This document shows, piece after piece, positions 1-8,005 of a DNA stretch of 49,537 nucleotides. This DNA comes from Planctomycetales bacterium (GTDB taxonomy: Bacteria > Planctomycetota > Planctomycetia > Planctomycetales > Planctomycetaceae): positions 1-49,537 of the forward strand of contig JANQPT010000026.1 in NCBI GenBank assembly GCA_028285345.1. Reading direction: 5' to 3'. The notes beneath the pieces were generated by a model. It ran no database searches. It had not been told where the DNA came from and worked only from the letters and a program-made list of their open reading frames with translations. How positions within the stretch are numbered: the first letter of the stretch is position 1; every line of letters begins with the position of its first letter. The translations under genes were made by a program, and so were the position numbers.

Positions 1-2
1 AG

Positions 3-1976
3 ACCGATGACATCTTGAAAAAATGCGAGCAGGAAGGTTGGGAGACGCGGAAACGGATCGCAGAAGATTTGGTACAGATACTACGTCTCATGGGTCACAA
101 GATCGATAAGACAACTGACCTCATCCTCAAGGATAAGGACGGAAAAGTCGTGGCGATAAAGGATGTCGCTATGACGGAAAAAAATCGCATCAGCATGAGG
201 AGCGCCGCAGCAAGGCAAGCGAACCGCTTTTCGTCGAGTCAACCCGGCTATCCCAACTGGTCGGCGTTCACGGGCGTGAAATGGGAAGGCAATCGTCCCC
301 ATGTTCAGATCAATGACCAATGGTACGAGTTGGTGAAGTTTCAGGGCGTGACCGTCGATGAAATCCGGAAAACCTGTGAAAAAAACGGTTGGCCGTTTCA
401 GCAGCGGTTCACGGAGGATCTCGTGCAGATTGTGCGGTTGATGGGGCACAAGATCGACAAAACCGCCGATCTAGAACTACGCGATGAGTCGGGAAAGGTC
501 ATCTCGCTCAAGAACGTGAAGATGACTGCCGCGAACCTTCGCAAGGTTGTACGATCCAAAGATCGCAATGTGATCCTTTCCCGAGAGGATGTGCTCAGCG
601 ATCTGGAAACGTTTCAAAAGGTGCTTGAGGCTCAATTCGCCTATTTGAAGACTAACAATGTCGATTATGCGGCTGCGATCCGGGACATTGCTCAGAGGTG
701 CGGAGAGGAAACCAATCGGGAGTGGTTGGCCGGCGAATTGCAGCGCGTGATTGCGCAGTTTATCGACGGGCACGCCGGCGTCAGCGGGGGGACCTCTCAT
801 TTTGCCTCTGGATTTCTGCCGTTCTTGATCGTCCCCTCAGGCGACCGTTATGCGGCGATTCGTAGCGATCGGAGTGGGTTTGTCGACAAGGATCATCCCT
901 ACATCCGCGCAATTGATGGGATCGAATTAGAGCGTTGGCTGAAGGCGACCGAAAAGTATGTTGCCAAGGGCTCTCGGCAATATCGGCGCCGGCACGGGCT
1001 GAGATTGCTCCGCAGCATTCAGCAGTTTCGTCGCGAATTGGGGCTGGACGAGAGCGACACCATTTCGATCGAACTTGCCGACCAAGACGACAAAGCTCAC
1101 AAGTCAATGTCTCTGGCCGTCGCCGATACGCGTCCGCTGTACGGCACGTGGCCTCCGGTGCAGAATCCGCAGATTCTCGATGGGAACATCGGATACCTGC
1201 GGATCACATCGATGAACAGCAAGGCGGTGTCGCAGCTACAAACTTGGCTGCCGAAATTTCGCGAGACGGATGGTTTGATTATCGACGTCCGCGACAACGG
1301 GGGCGGGATCCGCACGCCGATCCTTGAACTTGCCGGGTACTTGCTCAGCAAAGATGACACGCCCCGGATCGGCAACGTGGCAAAATATCGCTTGGCGGAG
1401 CAATTCGGCGAGGACCACCTGAGTGCGGCGCGGTTCGTCTATCGAGACGACTCTGCAAAATTCAGCGACCACGAAAGGGCAGCGATTCGCGCTTTCAACC
1501 AAGGGTTTCAGCCGGAGTGGAATCCTCCGGAGCGACAGTTCAGCGATTGGCATTACCTGGTGCTATCGAAGGCGGCAGACGATCCGAGATTTGACTATCA
1601 AAAACCGGTGGTGATTCTGATGGATGAATGCTGTTTCAGCGCGACCGATATCTTTTTGGGTGCGTTTAAAGGTTGGCCGCGCGTGACACTGATCGGCCAG
1701 CCGAGCGGGGGCGGCAGTGCACGGTCTCAAAGCACTCGACTTCCCCGATCAGGCATCTCAATCCGCTGTGCTTCGATGGCGTCGTTTCAGCCCAACGGCA
1801 AGCTGTATGACACGCATGGAATTGAGCCGGACATCCGGGTCGAGCGTCCGCCGGAGTATTATCTGCAGGGGGGCCAAGATGTGATACTTGAAAAGGCGAT
1901 TTCAGTTCTCAAGAGGCGTGACCCGCGACGCAAACCAGCCGAGTCGTCAAATCGGAAACGTGCGACAGCGGATTGA
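3..1976 (+). CDS. S41-family (tail-specific protease-like) peptidase with duplicated N-terminal module, 5' partial
   Basis: The reading frame is open to the window edge, so the true start lies upstream; about 657 residues are visible. A roughly 50-residue module occurs twice (about residues 1-55 and 119-170). Both copies share the core EDLVQIxRLMGHKIDKT, and the pattern TDDILKKCEQEGW at the edge matches VDEIRKTCEKNGW in copy 2, which shows that copy 1 is cut by the window. The C-terminal half is an S41 fold: DGNIGYLRI, then LIIDVRDNGGG, then CCFSATDIF with the likely nucleophile Ser, and IGQPSGGGS. S41 enzymes cleave proteins near C-termini, usually in the periplasm. The substrate is unknown and no obvious operon partner follows. 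Confidence 0.85.
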   Translation, partial: TDDILKKCEQEGWETRKRIAEDLVQILRLMGHKIDKTTDLILKDKDGKVVAIKDVAMTEKNRISMRSAAARQANRFSSSQPGYPNWSAFTGVKWEGNRPHVQINDQWYELVKFQGVTVDEIRKTCEKNGWPFQQRFTEDLVQIVRLMGHKIDKTADLELRDESGKVISLKNVKMTAANLRKVVRSKDRNVILSREDVLSDLETFQKVLEAQFAYLKTNNVDYAAAIRDIAQRCGEETNREWLAGELQRVIAQFIDGHAGVSGGTSHFASGFLPFLIVPSGDRYAAIRSDRSGFVDKDHPYIRAIDGIELERWLKATEKYVAKGSRQYRRRHGLRLLRSIQQFRRELGLDESDTISIELADQDDKAHKSMSLAVADTRPLYGTWPPVQNPQILDGNIGYLRITSMNSKAVSQLQTWLPKFRETDGLIIDVRDNGGGIRTPILELAGYLLSKDDTPRIGNVAKYRLAEQFGEDHLSAARFVYRDDSAKFSDHERAAIRAFNQGFQPEWNPPERQFSDWHYLVLSKAADDPRFDYQKPVVILMDECCFSATDIFLGAFKGWPRVTLIGQPSGGGSARSQSTRLPRSGISIRCASMASFQPNGKLYDTHGIEPDIRVERPPEYYLQGGQDVILEKAISVLKRRDPRRKPAESSNRKRATAD

Positions 1977-2866
1977 GCAGCATGTCGTCAATAGGCGACT
2001 GACAGGGTAGCACCAGGGCATTTACCGCCGGTGAGCTTCCAGGAATTCGTACGTGCATAAGTTAGCACATACAGCCCTTCCGGACGAACTTGCCCTGCCA
2101 GTAGCGAGGCAGCACACATTCTGTTTGGCAGCCGAGTTTTGGCAGGGCGTGAGCGGGGCCTCCTGACCCCTCCACGCGGCGCGCGGGTCCCCATGGCAAA
2201 GTTTTTGTTCATTTGGGCCTGTTTTTTGGAAGTACCTCGCCACCACGTTTTGCTGCGAAGCACTATAAAAAGGAATTTTGCAGAAGCTTGCTGACCGTTC
2301 TGTGTTGGAGTGGGCACGTGTGAACATGGCAGAATTAGACACGCTGATTGGACTCGGTGTCGTTCCTGACTTGCATCTCGACATCCGTGCGGAGAAGTGG
2401 AACGGTGTCATAACTGGCACTTGGGTGGGTTTCACAAGCTTCCTCTTATTAGACGACCGAATATCATGCCCAAGGACGAACCGTCCGGAAGACGATGTAT
2501 CCGTGGTTCAGGTCACGCCCTCCTGACGCGCTTCGGGCTGGACAGGTCGAGGTGTCCGAATACAGACAGCCGTAAACGCGGAGGTCGTCAACATTGTTGG
2601 TCTCTAACGCCGCCGGCGATTGCTCCACTGTTCGATCCGTACCGACCGGCAGCGCAGGCCATGCGTTCTTCCGAGTCGAGAAGAGTCTTACACCCGTCGC
2701 CCCTCTGCTGGTGTGTGCCTCCAGGACATCCATGAACCAATTCGGTGCGCTGCTCACTCCAGCTCAGGACGGCGCCGGACACGTCCTCAGTTGTCACTAA
2801 GGTCGCGCTACCGTCGATCCCATAACGTGGTTGCGGGGGTTGATTTCACCGCATGCGAGAAAACCT
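1977..2866. other. 890-bp non-coding or decayed gap
   Basis: No reading frame here gives a recognisable protein; the short frames on both strands have the composition of chance frames. Two inverted repeats are visible. One has arms GTACGTGC (2049-2056) and GCACATAC (2065-2072), with one mismatch. The other has 9-bp perfect arms GCCCTGCCA (2092-2100) and TGGCAGGGC (2140-2148). They may be terminator or repeat remnants following the S41 gene. Low codon regularity suggests decayed DNA rather than a missed gene. Confidence 0.5.
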
Positions 2867-4381
2867 CTACTTGTGCCGCGGCCTGAAATTGTCGTACAGG
2901 CTGACACAGACCAGCACGGCAGCTGTTGCCAACATGCCCGGCAGTCCTACCCAGACAAAACTGATGCGTTCCTCTTGTGGAGTTTCGATGTAGAGTTTCC
3001 AGGGAAGCACGATATTGAGAATCAGCCCCAGTGCCAGGGCAATTGCCGCTGCCCGTCCCGTGGCAAATTCGGTTAATGTGCCGGCAAGCATTACGATCAG
3101 GAGAACTCCCCAAACGGATCCCCAAACGGTGATCATTTCGATGATCAGGGTGTTTTTCCCCCGGCTGATCCACGTCAGGAACAGCGCCAGTGAAATGATC
3201 ACAACCCCCCAAAGGCAGGTTAGCAGTTTCCCCGCGCTGATAACTGCCGATTCGCTCTTGCACATTCCCAGGAACCTTTGAAGAACGTCGATTGTGGTGA
3301 CGGTTGAGAGCGAACCGACTACGGAATCGACGGTCGACATTAGCGCGGCAAGCAATCCAACAGCGATCAAACCTGGAATGGGCGAAGGCAGATGAGCCAC
3401 GATGAAGTGCCCCATGATTTGATCCGACGGGACACCCACGGGCGGGACGCCAACCGCGGAATAGTAGTAGAACAGGATCAGTCCCGTGCCCCAGAAAAGT
3501 GCCATAATGAAGGGCGTCACGATCGTTTTGGCCCAAATGGCACGCTTTGCCGCCTCGTAACTTTTTGACGTCAGCAGGCGCTGGACAACCAGTTGATCGG
3601 TCCCGTAATTTTCCAAAGGCCTCATGATGGCGAGTGCCAGAAACACCCAGAATGTATAACGCACGGTGGGGTCGAACGAAAAGAAATTCGCTGTCATTAT
3701 GTCGTTGAATCCGTGTTGTTGGTCAACTGCGAATTGCCACATCCGGCCATATTCGAAGTCGATGAGCATCGATGCTCTGACGAGAATTGCCAGAAGGCCC
3801 CCAACAATCACGATCGTCTGGAAGACATCGGTAATCATGATGGCTTTCATTCCTCCAATAGCGGAGTAAACGACCGCAATCATGCCGACCGCAATGATGA
3901 TGGTCTCGCGTGGCCACCCGACGAGCATTTCGAAGACCTGGGCAGCCGCATAGAAGACCATGGCTCCGTACAAGCTACGGCCAACGAGGAAGATGAGACT
4001 CCCGAAGAAGCGAGTCGCGCCGTTGAACCGCTCTTCGAGATATTCATACGCCGTGAAACATTGCCCGGTGCGATAGAAGTAACCCAGAAACAGCCATATC
4101 GCCAATGGCGTGAACAGGGCGTATCCCAGCGAGTTCAGGCTGAGCAGCACACCGTGTTTGTAGGCTTCGCCCGGCACACCCACAAAACTGACCGTGCTGA
4201 ACAGCGATGCGTACAGGCTTACTGCGATGACGACCCAGGGCATGGAACGCCCCGCCAGGAAATAGTCGGACGCGGTCCGCTGTCCGCGGCGGACATGTAG
4301 GGCGACACCGACTGTCATCACGACATAGCCGGCCACGACCAGCCAATCGATAGGACTCAGCGTCATTTGTGATGCCGACAT
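2867..4381 (-). CDS. SSS-family sodium/solute symporter (SLC5-like)
   Basis: A 504-residue integral membrane protein with about 13 hydrophobic segments, the usual size for sodium:solute symporters. Family features include the N-terminal SPIDWLVVAGYVVMT segment, the DYFLAGRSMPW loop, and GGMKAIMITDVFQ after TM5. It would take up a small organic solute with Na+ across the inner membrane. It is the last gene of a minus-strand group after a sialidase-like protein and a metallophosphoesterase, so a sugar or sugar acid released by those enzymes is a plausible substrate (inference). The start has a weak ribosome site; Met6 is an alternative. Confidence 0.88.
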   Translation of the reverse strand: MSASQMTLSPIDWLVVAGYVVMTVGVALHVRRGQRTASDYFLAGRSMPWVVIAVSLYASLFSTVSFVGVPGEAYKHGVLLSLNSLGYALFTPLAIWLFLGYFYRTGQCFTAYEYLEERFNGATRFFGSLIFLVGRSLYGAMVFYAAAQVFEMLVGWPRETIIIAVGMIAVVYSAIGGMKAIMITDVFQTIVIVGGLLAILVRASMLIDFEYGRMWQFAVDQQHGFNDIMTANFFSFDPTVRYTFWVFLALAIMRPLENYGTDQLVVQRLLTSKSYEAAKRAIWAKTIVTPFIMALFWGTGLILFYYYSAVGVPPVGVPSDQIMGHFIVAHLPSPIPGLIAVGLLAALMSTVDSVVGSLSTVTTIDVLQRFLGMCKSESAVISAGKLLTCLWGVVIISLALFLTWISRGKNTLIIEMITVWGSVWGVLLIVMLAGTLTEFATGRAAAIALALGLILNIVLPWKLYIETPQEERISFVWVGLPGMLATAAVLVCVSLYDNFRPRHK

Positions 4382-4465
4382 CGTGTTGCATATCTATCAG
4401 GGTGCGGTTTGGTTCATGTCATACGACGAGGTGTTGGATTGCCGAACTGCGTCTTGTTGTGCCGG

Positions 4466-5596
4466 TCACTCGTCACCTGGCTTGACGCTCAAATGAGGAA
4501 GAAGGTCGATGTGTACTTTCGCCAGGTAGATTGCCGTTTTCTCCTCATGTGACGAATAGTAACTCACCCAAAGCTGGTCACCATGCCACACTAGACCGGG
4601 GTAACCCGTGTCCCCACCCGATGGTAGCTCAAGAAACTCGCTCAATGTTCCGTTCACGGGATCCAGCCAGCAGAGTGAGGTCCGCCTGACCTTTCCGTTG
4701 TAGAGGCGGCATCCGGCGAGCAGTCGACCATCGGGCATTACCAACAAGCCCGGCCCGCCAATTTTTTGACCGAGTGGCTTAAAATCCCATTTGCGGTAAT
4801 CACCCTGTGCCGTTCCGACGAGCGCAATAGGTTCAGGTCCATCACGTCTGACGAGGGCGACAGCCGTGCCGTTTTTCAAGAAACGTATAACCGTTTCTCC
4901 CGTGTGAGGTTGTCTGGTAAACGTCTTGATGAGTGTTTCGAAGCGAATGCCGTCAGTACTTCGATACAAACGTGTACGGCGCGGCAGACGGGTGATTGGC
5001 CCGTAACCGACGCCGTATGCCTTTCCATCAGGCCCCCATTCAACTCGCCACAACCACCAGTCAAGCTCCCCAACCTCTGTCGGTGTGCTCCACGATTCGC
5101 CATCCTTGCTGAACCATACCAACGGCTGCCGCGTATCGGATTCCCCGTGCGTATGGGGCGCCGCCGCGGCAACCAGCATCAACCGGTTATCAGGGGTGAC
5201 GCATAAATGTCCATCACGGATGTCCCGATCTTTCCCGTCATCCAATAATGCAACCGACTTCCATTCGATTCCATCCAAAGACCTCAGGACTCGCAGCTTC
5301 CCGCTCTCTTCACCTGGCTTTGGTATGAAGTGGGTTTTTGCTTCGCGAAAGGAAAGATACCAATGACCTTTAAAGCGAATCAGGTCGGTAAAAGCATTGT
5401 GCGGGGCCTTGTCCCACACACGACGCAGTTCTGTGATGGTCGCTTCGTTCGCGGCCTCGTCCGCACGACAGTCATTCACGACGCAGAGGAGCACGGCAAC
5501 GCCGACGAGGGCACGGATTCCACTGTGACGGCCGTTCAGACACCTCGACAGTCGATGTGACTCTGTTCCCGAAGTCGTAGCAATTTCGTGTGACAT
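4466..5596 (-). CDS. Secreted sialidase/BNR-repeat beta-propeller protein
   Basis: 376 residues. A hydrophobic stretch at about residues 28-45 ending at CRADE is a likely signal peptide. The mature part carries Asp-box motifs (RSLDGIEW, FSKDGESW, RSTDGIRF), the signature of sialidase-type beta-propellers. Whether it cleaves sialic acid or another sugar cannot be told; many planctomycete proteins of this type have no known substrate. A GAAGG ribosome site lies 6 bases before the ATG. It sits 84 bp upstream of the symporter gene and 137 bp downstream of the phosphoesterase gene, all on the minus strand, consistent with one operon. Confidence 0.8.
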   Translation of the reverse strand: MSHEIATTSGTESHRLSRCLNGRHSGIRALVGVAVLLCVVNDCRADEAANEATITELRRVWDKAPHNAFTDLIRFKGHWYLSFREAKTHFIPKPGEESGKLRVLRSLDGIEWKSVALLDDGKDRDIRDGHLCVTPDNRLMLVAAAAPHTHGESDTRQPLVWFSKDGESWSTPTEVGELDWWLWRVEWGPDGKAYGVGYGPITRLPRRTRLYRSTDGIRFETLIKTFTRQPHTGETVIRFLKNGTAVALVRRDGPEPIALVGTAQGDYRKWDFKPLGQKIGGPGLLVMPDGRLLAGCRLYNGKVRRTSLCWLDPVNGTLSEFLELPSGGDTGYPGLVWHGDQLWVSYYSSHEEKTAIYLAKVHIDLLPHLSVKPGDE

Positions 5597-5733
5597 GATA
5601 ACCTTCAGATTCTGGGAACACTGGGGCTGTTGTCCCTTGGATTATCCACGCTTGGTCTTTGGGCGACTTCGTCGAAGCAAGTCAATATGAACGAATATCC
5701 GGACTCATTACGATCGTGGTGAACCATTGCGGA

Positions 5734-6798
5734 CTACAGTTTCAACTGTGGTTGAAGCGTGAGTGAATACTGGTTTTGTGAATCAATCTTGAACAAGTCC
5801 GTAGACGCGGAGTAGCTTTTGACCTGCAAAGTTTTCCCGTCGGGGAGGAATTCCAGCAGCCGGAGATATCCTTCTCCCGCTTCCGGTTTGTGCTGGTAAT
5901 TGACAAGCATTTGATGCACATGGTTGCCACTGTTGCCTTCGCTTGTCAGCAGACCGAGTCCGTCACCCACCACGTGACCGTTAATGGTCATGAAAATATT
6001 GGGGTGCCGAGAGACGAGTTTTTGCCACAATTCCTGACCATCGTTGGTTCCCCCCGGCAAATTGGCCGTCCCGTAGTGGTGGGGGTTGTAGCGCTGCTTT
6101 TCACCGTACTTCGGCCAGTCGTAGCGTTTGTCATCGTTGTAGAGATAGGCATGCGTGACAAGAAAGACTGCATGCTCGGGATGCTCTTCCACGACACGGT
6201 TTGCCCAGTCCACCACCGGGTCGCGGGGGCCCCATTCCAGTGAAAGGATCAGGAATTTCTGCCGCCCAGCCTGAAAAGTGTGATAGTTGTTCTCAATGTG
6301 ACCCTTCTCAAAGATGGCTCCGAATGTGGGCTGCTTTTGAGCGGCGGCGACCGGGAAAAAAACATTCAGCGGAGTCTGCCGATCCGTCACGCGGCCCCCG
6401 AGTCCGCAATCATGATTGCCAGTCGTAACGGAATAGGGAACAACATCGTCCAGTGTCCTCATGGCCTTCCGAGCGACTTTCCACTCCTCCCGACTGTTTT
6501 GATTCGTAGTATCTCCGAGATGGACGACGAACCGAATGTTCCGTCTTTCCCTGTTCGCAACAATCCATTCGGTCTGCTTGTAAAAATGATGGGGCCACTT
6601 CTCCAGGTAATGCTGGGTATCGGGAAGGGCAACAATGGTGAACGACCCGTCAACGTAGGGCAGCGATTCCGCCGCGCTATAGTACCTGGGGTCATCCTTG
6701 CGCGGTTCGTCGCCAAAAGCTGGGTTGCTGCTCAGCAGAGTGACTGCAGCGCCCGCATATTTGTGAAACTGTCGTCGGGTAATGCGTATTTCGCTCAT
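5734..6798 (-). CDS. Tat-exported calcineurin-like metallophosphoesterase (DTQ type)
   Basis: 354 residues. The N-terminus has a twin-arginine signal (ITRRQFHKYAGAAVTLL). Metal-site motifs follow in order: LPDTQ (about residue 60), HLGDTTN, TGNHDCG, THAYL and GHVVGD. The first motif is D-T-Q instead of the usual D-x-H, and the last is GHxxGD rather than GHxH. This is a variant seen in secreted phosphoesterases of unknown substrate. The start is supported by AGGAAAGAG directly before the ATG. It is first in the minus-strand operon with the sialidase-like protein and symporter, and is a paralogue of the gene at 12521. Confidence 0.85.
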   Translation of the reverse strand: MSEIRITRRQFHKYAGAAVTLLSSNPAFGDEPRKDDPRYYSAAESLPYVDGSFTIVALPDTQHYLEKWPHHFYKQTEWIVANRERRNIRFVVHLGDTTNQNSREEWKVARKAMRTLDDVVPYSVTTGNHDCGLGGRVTDRQTPLNVFFPVAAAQKQPTFGAIFEKGHIENNYHTFQAGRQKFLILSLEWGPRDPVVDWANRVVEEHPEHAVFLVTHAYLYNDDKRYDWPKYGEKQRYNPHHYGTANLPGGTNDGQELWQKLVSRHPNIFMTINGHVVGDGLGLLTSEGNSGNHVHQMLVNYQHKPEAGEGYLRLLEFLPDGKTLQVKSYSASTDLFKIDSQNQYSLTLQPQLKL

Positions 6799-7003
6799 CT
6801 CTTTCCTAGCATCTCTTTGTTTACGGATGGAATAACGCCATGACGATTTGTTTTCTTTCGGGACCGGCCTCAGTGTGCAGTGATTTCGGTAATTGTCTCA
6901 AGTCGCGATTTCTGACGGTCCCCCAAATCCTCGCCAGAATGAAGTTTCCGCGAGAACCGGCCGGCCTCTGCAGAGAGAGAGTCACGGGATCGTGGGGTGC
7001 ACC

Positions 7004-7024
7004 GTATCCTGTTGGATACAATGA
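7004..7024. promoter_or_regulatory. Candidate GntR/FCD operator 1
   Basis: GTATCC (7004-7009), a 4-base spacer and GGATAC (7014-7019) form a perfect dyad. The right half extends to TTGGATACAATGA (7012-7024), which recurs as its exact reverse complement at 7178-7190. The core ATTGTATCCAAT, read on the other strand, differs by one base from the ideal palindrome ATTGTATACAAT of the type many GntR/FCD repressors bind. Binding by the adjacent regulator is inferred. Confidence 0.5.
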
Positions 7025-7177
7025 GTCAATATACTGTGGAGAAATCTCAGGGAATCCTTCGAGAACGGATTCAGATCGCGATAGCCAATGGTGTGACATT
7101 AGTCATTGCATAATGCCTATATTGGGGTGGGGGCACACTGACTGGCAGAGCGGTTCCTGACCGGGTAGAATGGGATT

Positions 7178-7191
7178 TCATTGTATCCAAT
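7178..7191. promoter_or_regulatory. Candidate GntR/FCD operator 2
   Basis: TCATTGTATCCAA (7178-7190) is the perfect 13-base reverse complement of 7012-7024. With the next base it forms ATTGTATCCAAT, with ATTG/CAAT arms. It lies about 92 bp before the regulator start, well placed for autoregulation. Confidence 0.5.
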
Positions 7192-7282
7192 ATGTGAATC
7201 GGCGTGTGACTCGTGGGAGCCCGGACTCCCATTTCGCCCCACATCGTACGCCTGCCTGGAGACAGAGAGGTGCTTTCCTGTA

Positions 7283-7975
7283 ATGGCAACCAAACACTCA
7301 GCAGCAGCAACGACGTACGATCGCATCGTGGAGCATGTCTTCCAATCCGGGAAGGTCCCACCCGGTGCGCGCCTGGTGGAACAGGAACTTGCCGATCACC
7401 TGGGAGTCAGCCGCATGCCGGTTCGCGAGTCGCTCCGGAGACTCGTCGGGCAGGATCTGCTGGTCAGTGAACCCGATGGACGCGGCGTCCGGTTGCGCCA
7501 GTACTCGACCGAGGAAATCAGACAGCTCTATGAGCTGCGCGAGAGTCTGGAAGGGACTGCCGCGCGAGCGGCCGCCCGGGCGGCCAATGATTCCGATATC
7601 AGTCGGCTGAAAATCATCTGTCAGAAAATCGAATCGGAAGTGGGCAGGTATGGTTCGGAACGATGGGCACGGCTGGATCATGCATTTCACGACGAGTTGG
7701 CCCGGGCCAGCCATAACGACCGGGTTGCGCGTCTGCTGAAGCTGCTGTTGACTGAATGTCACTATCTTTTTTTTGGCTCTCGCAAGAGTCGCAGAAAACT
7801 ATCCAAAGAGGTTGCCACCGCCCACATGCAGGCGGTACTTGATGAACATCATTCGCTCATCGATCTGATCTCGCGCGGAGACGGCGATGGAGCGGAGAAA
7901 CTGGCACGAGATCATGTGCGGCATCAGGGTGTCCGGGTCTCCGATCTGCTGATCGAAATGGAATTCGTGGATTAA
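7283..7975 (+). CDS. GntR-family transcriptional regulator, FCD (FadR/VanR) type
   Basis: 230 residues from the ATG at 7283, which has AGAGAGG about 12 bases upstream; upstream in-frame codons have no such site. Residues 10-75 form a winged helix (DHLGVSRMPVRESLRRL, then SEPDGRGVRL). The rest is an FCD ligand-binding domain with the usual metal ligands: LDHAFHDEL, DEHHSLIDL and DHVRHQG. Such regulators usually repress catabolic genes until a small acid or sugar-acid ligand binds. It faces the phosphoesterase/sialidase/symporter operon and precedes the FAD oxidoreductase and M28 genes, so it probably governs both sides (inference). Confidence 0.9.
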   Translation: MATKHSAAATTYDRIVEHVFQSGKVPPGARLVEQELADHLGVSRMPVRESLRRLVGQDLLVSEPDGRGVRLRQYSTEEIRQLYELRESLEGTAARAAARAANDSDISRLKIICQKIESEVGRYGSERWARLDHAFHDELARASHNDRVARLLKLLLTECHYLFFGSRKSRRKLSKEVATAHMQAVLDEHHSLIDLISRGDGDGAEKLARDHVRHQGVRVSDLLIEMEFVD

Positions 7976-8005
7976 GCGGCATCGTTTTATGAAAGCTGGA
8001 AAACT

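Larger units (their letters stand above)
6799..7282. promoter_or_regulatory. Divergent control region between phosphoesterase operon and GntR regulator
   Basis: 484 bp with no convincing gene. It must hold the promoters of the leftward operon and the rightward gntR-type gene. It contains three copies of the GTATCC/GGATAC hexamer arranged as dyads (listed separately), the only strong symmetric sequences here. No clear -35/-10 pair stands out. Confidence 0.55.

Noticed and set aside
2022-2757. Several overlapping frames of about 100 residues between the S41 and symporter genes
   Set aside because: Mutually overlapping on both strands, low-complexity composition and no conserved pattern.
3593-4300. 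235-residue plus-strand frame inside the symporter gene
   Set aside because: It is the antisense shadow of a clear membrane transporter and shows His/Glu-rich chance composition.
4466-5596. Complete sialic acid catabolic operon
   Set aside because: Sialidase-like propeller and symporter are present, but no N-acetylneuraminate lyase, kinase or epimerase is in the window.
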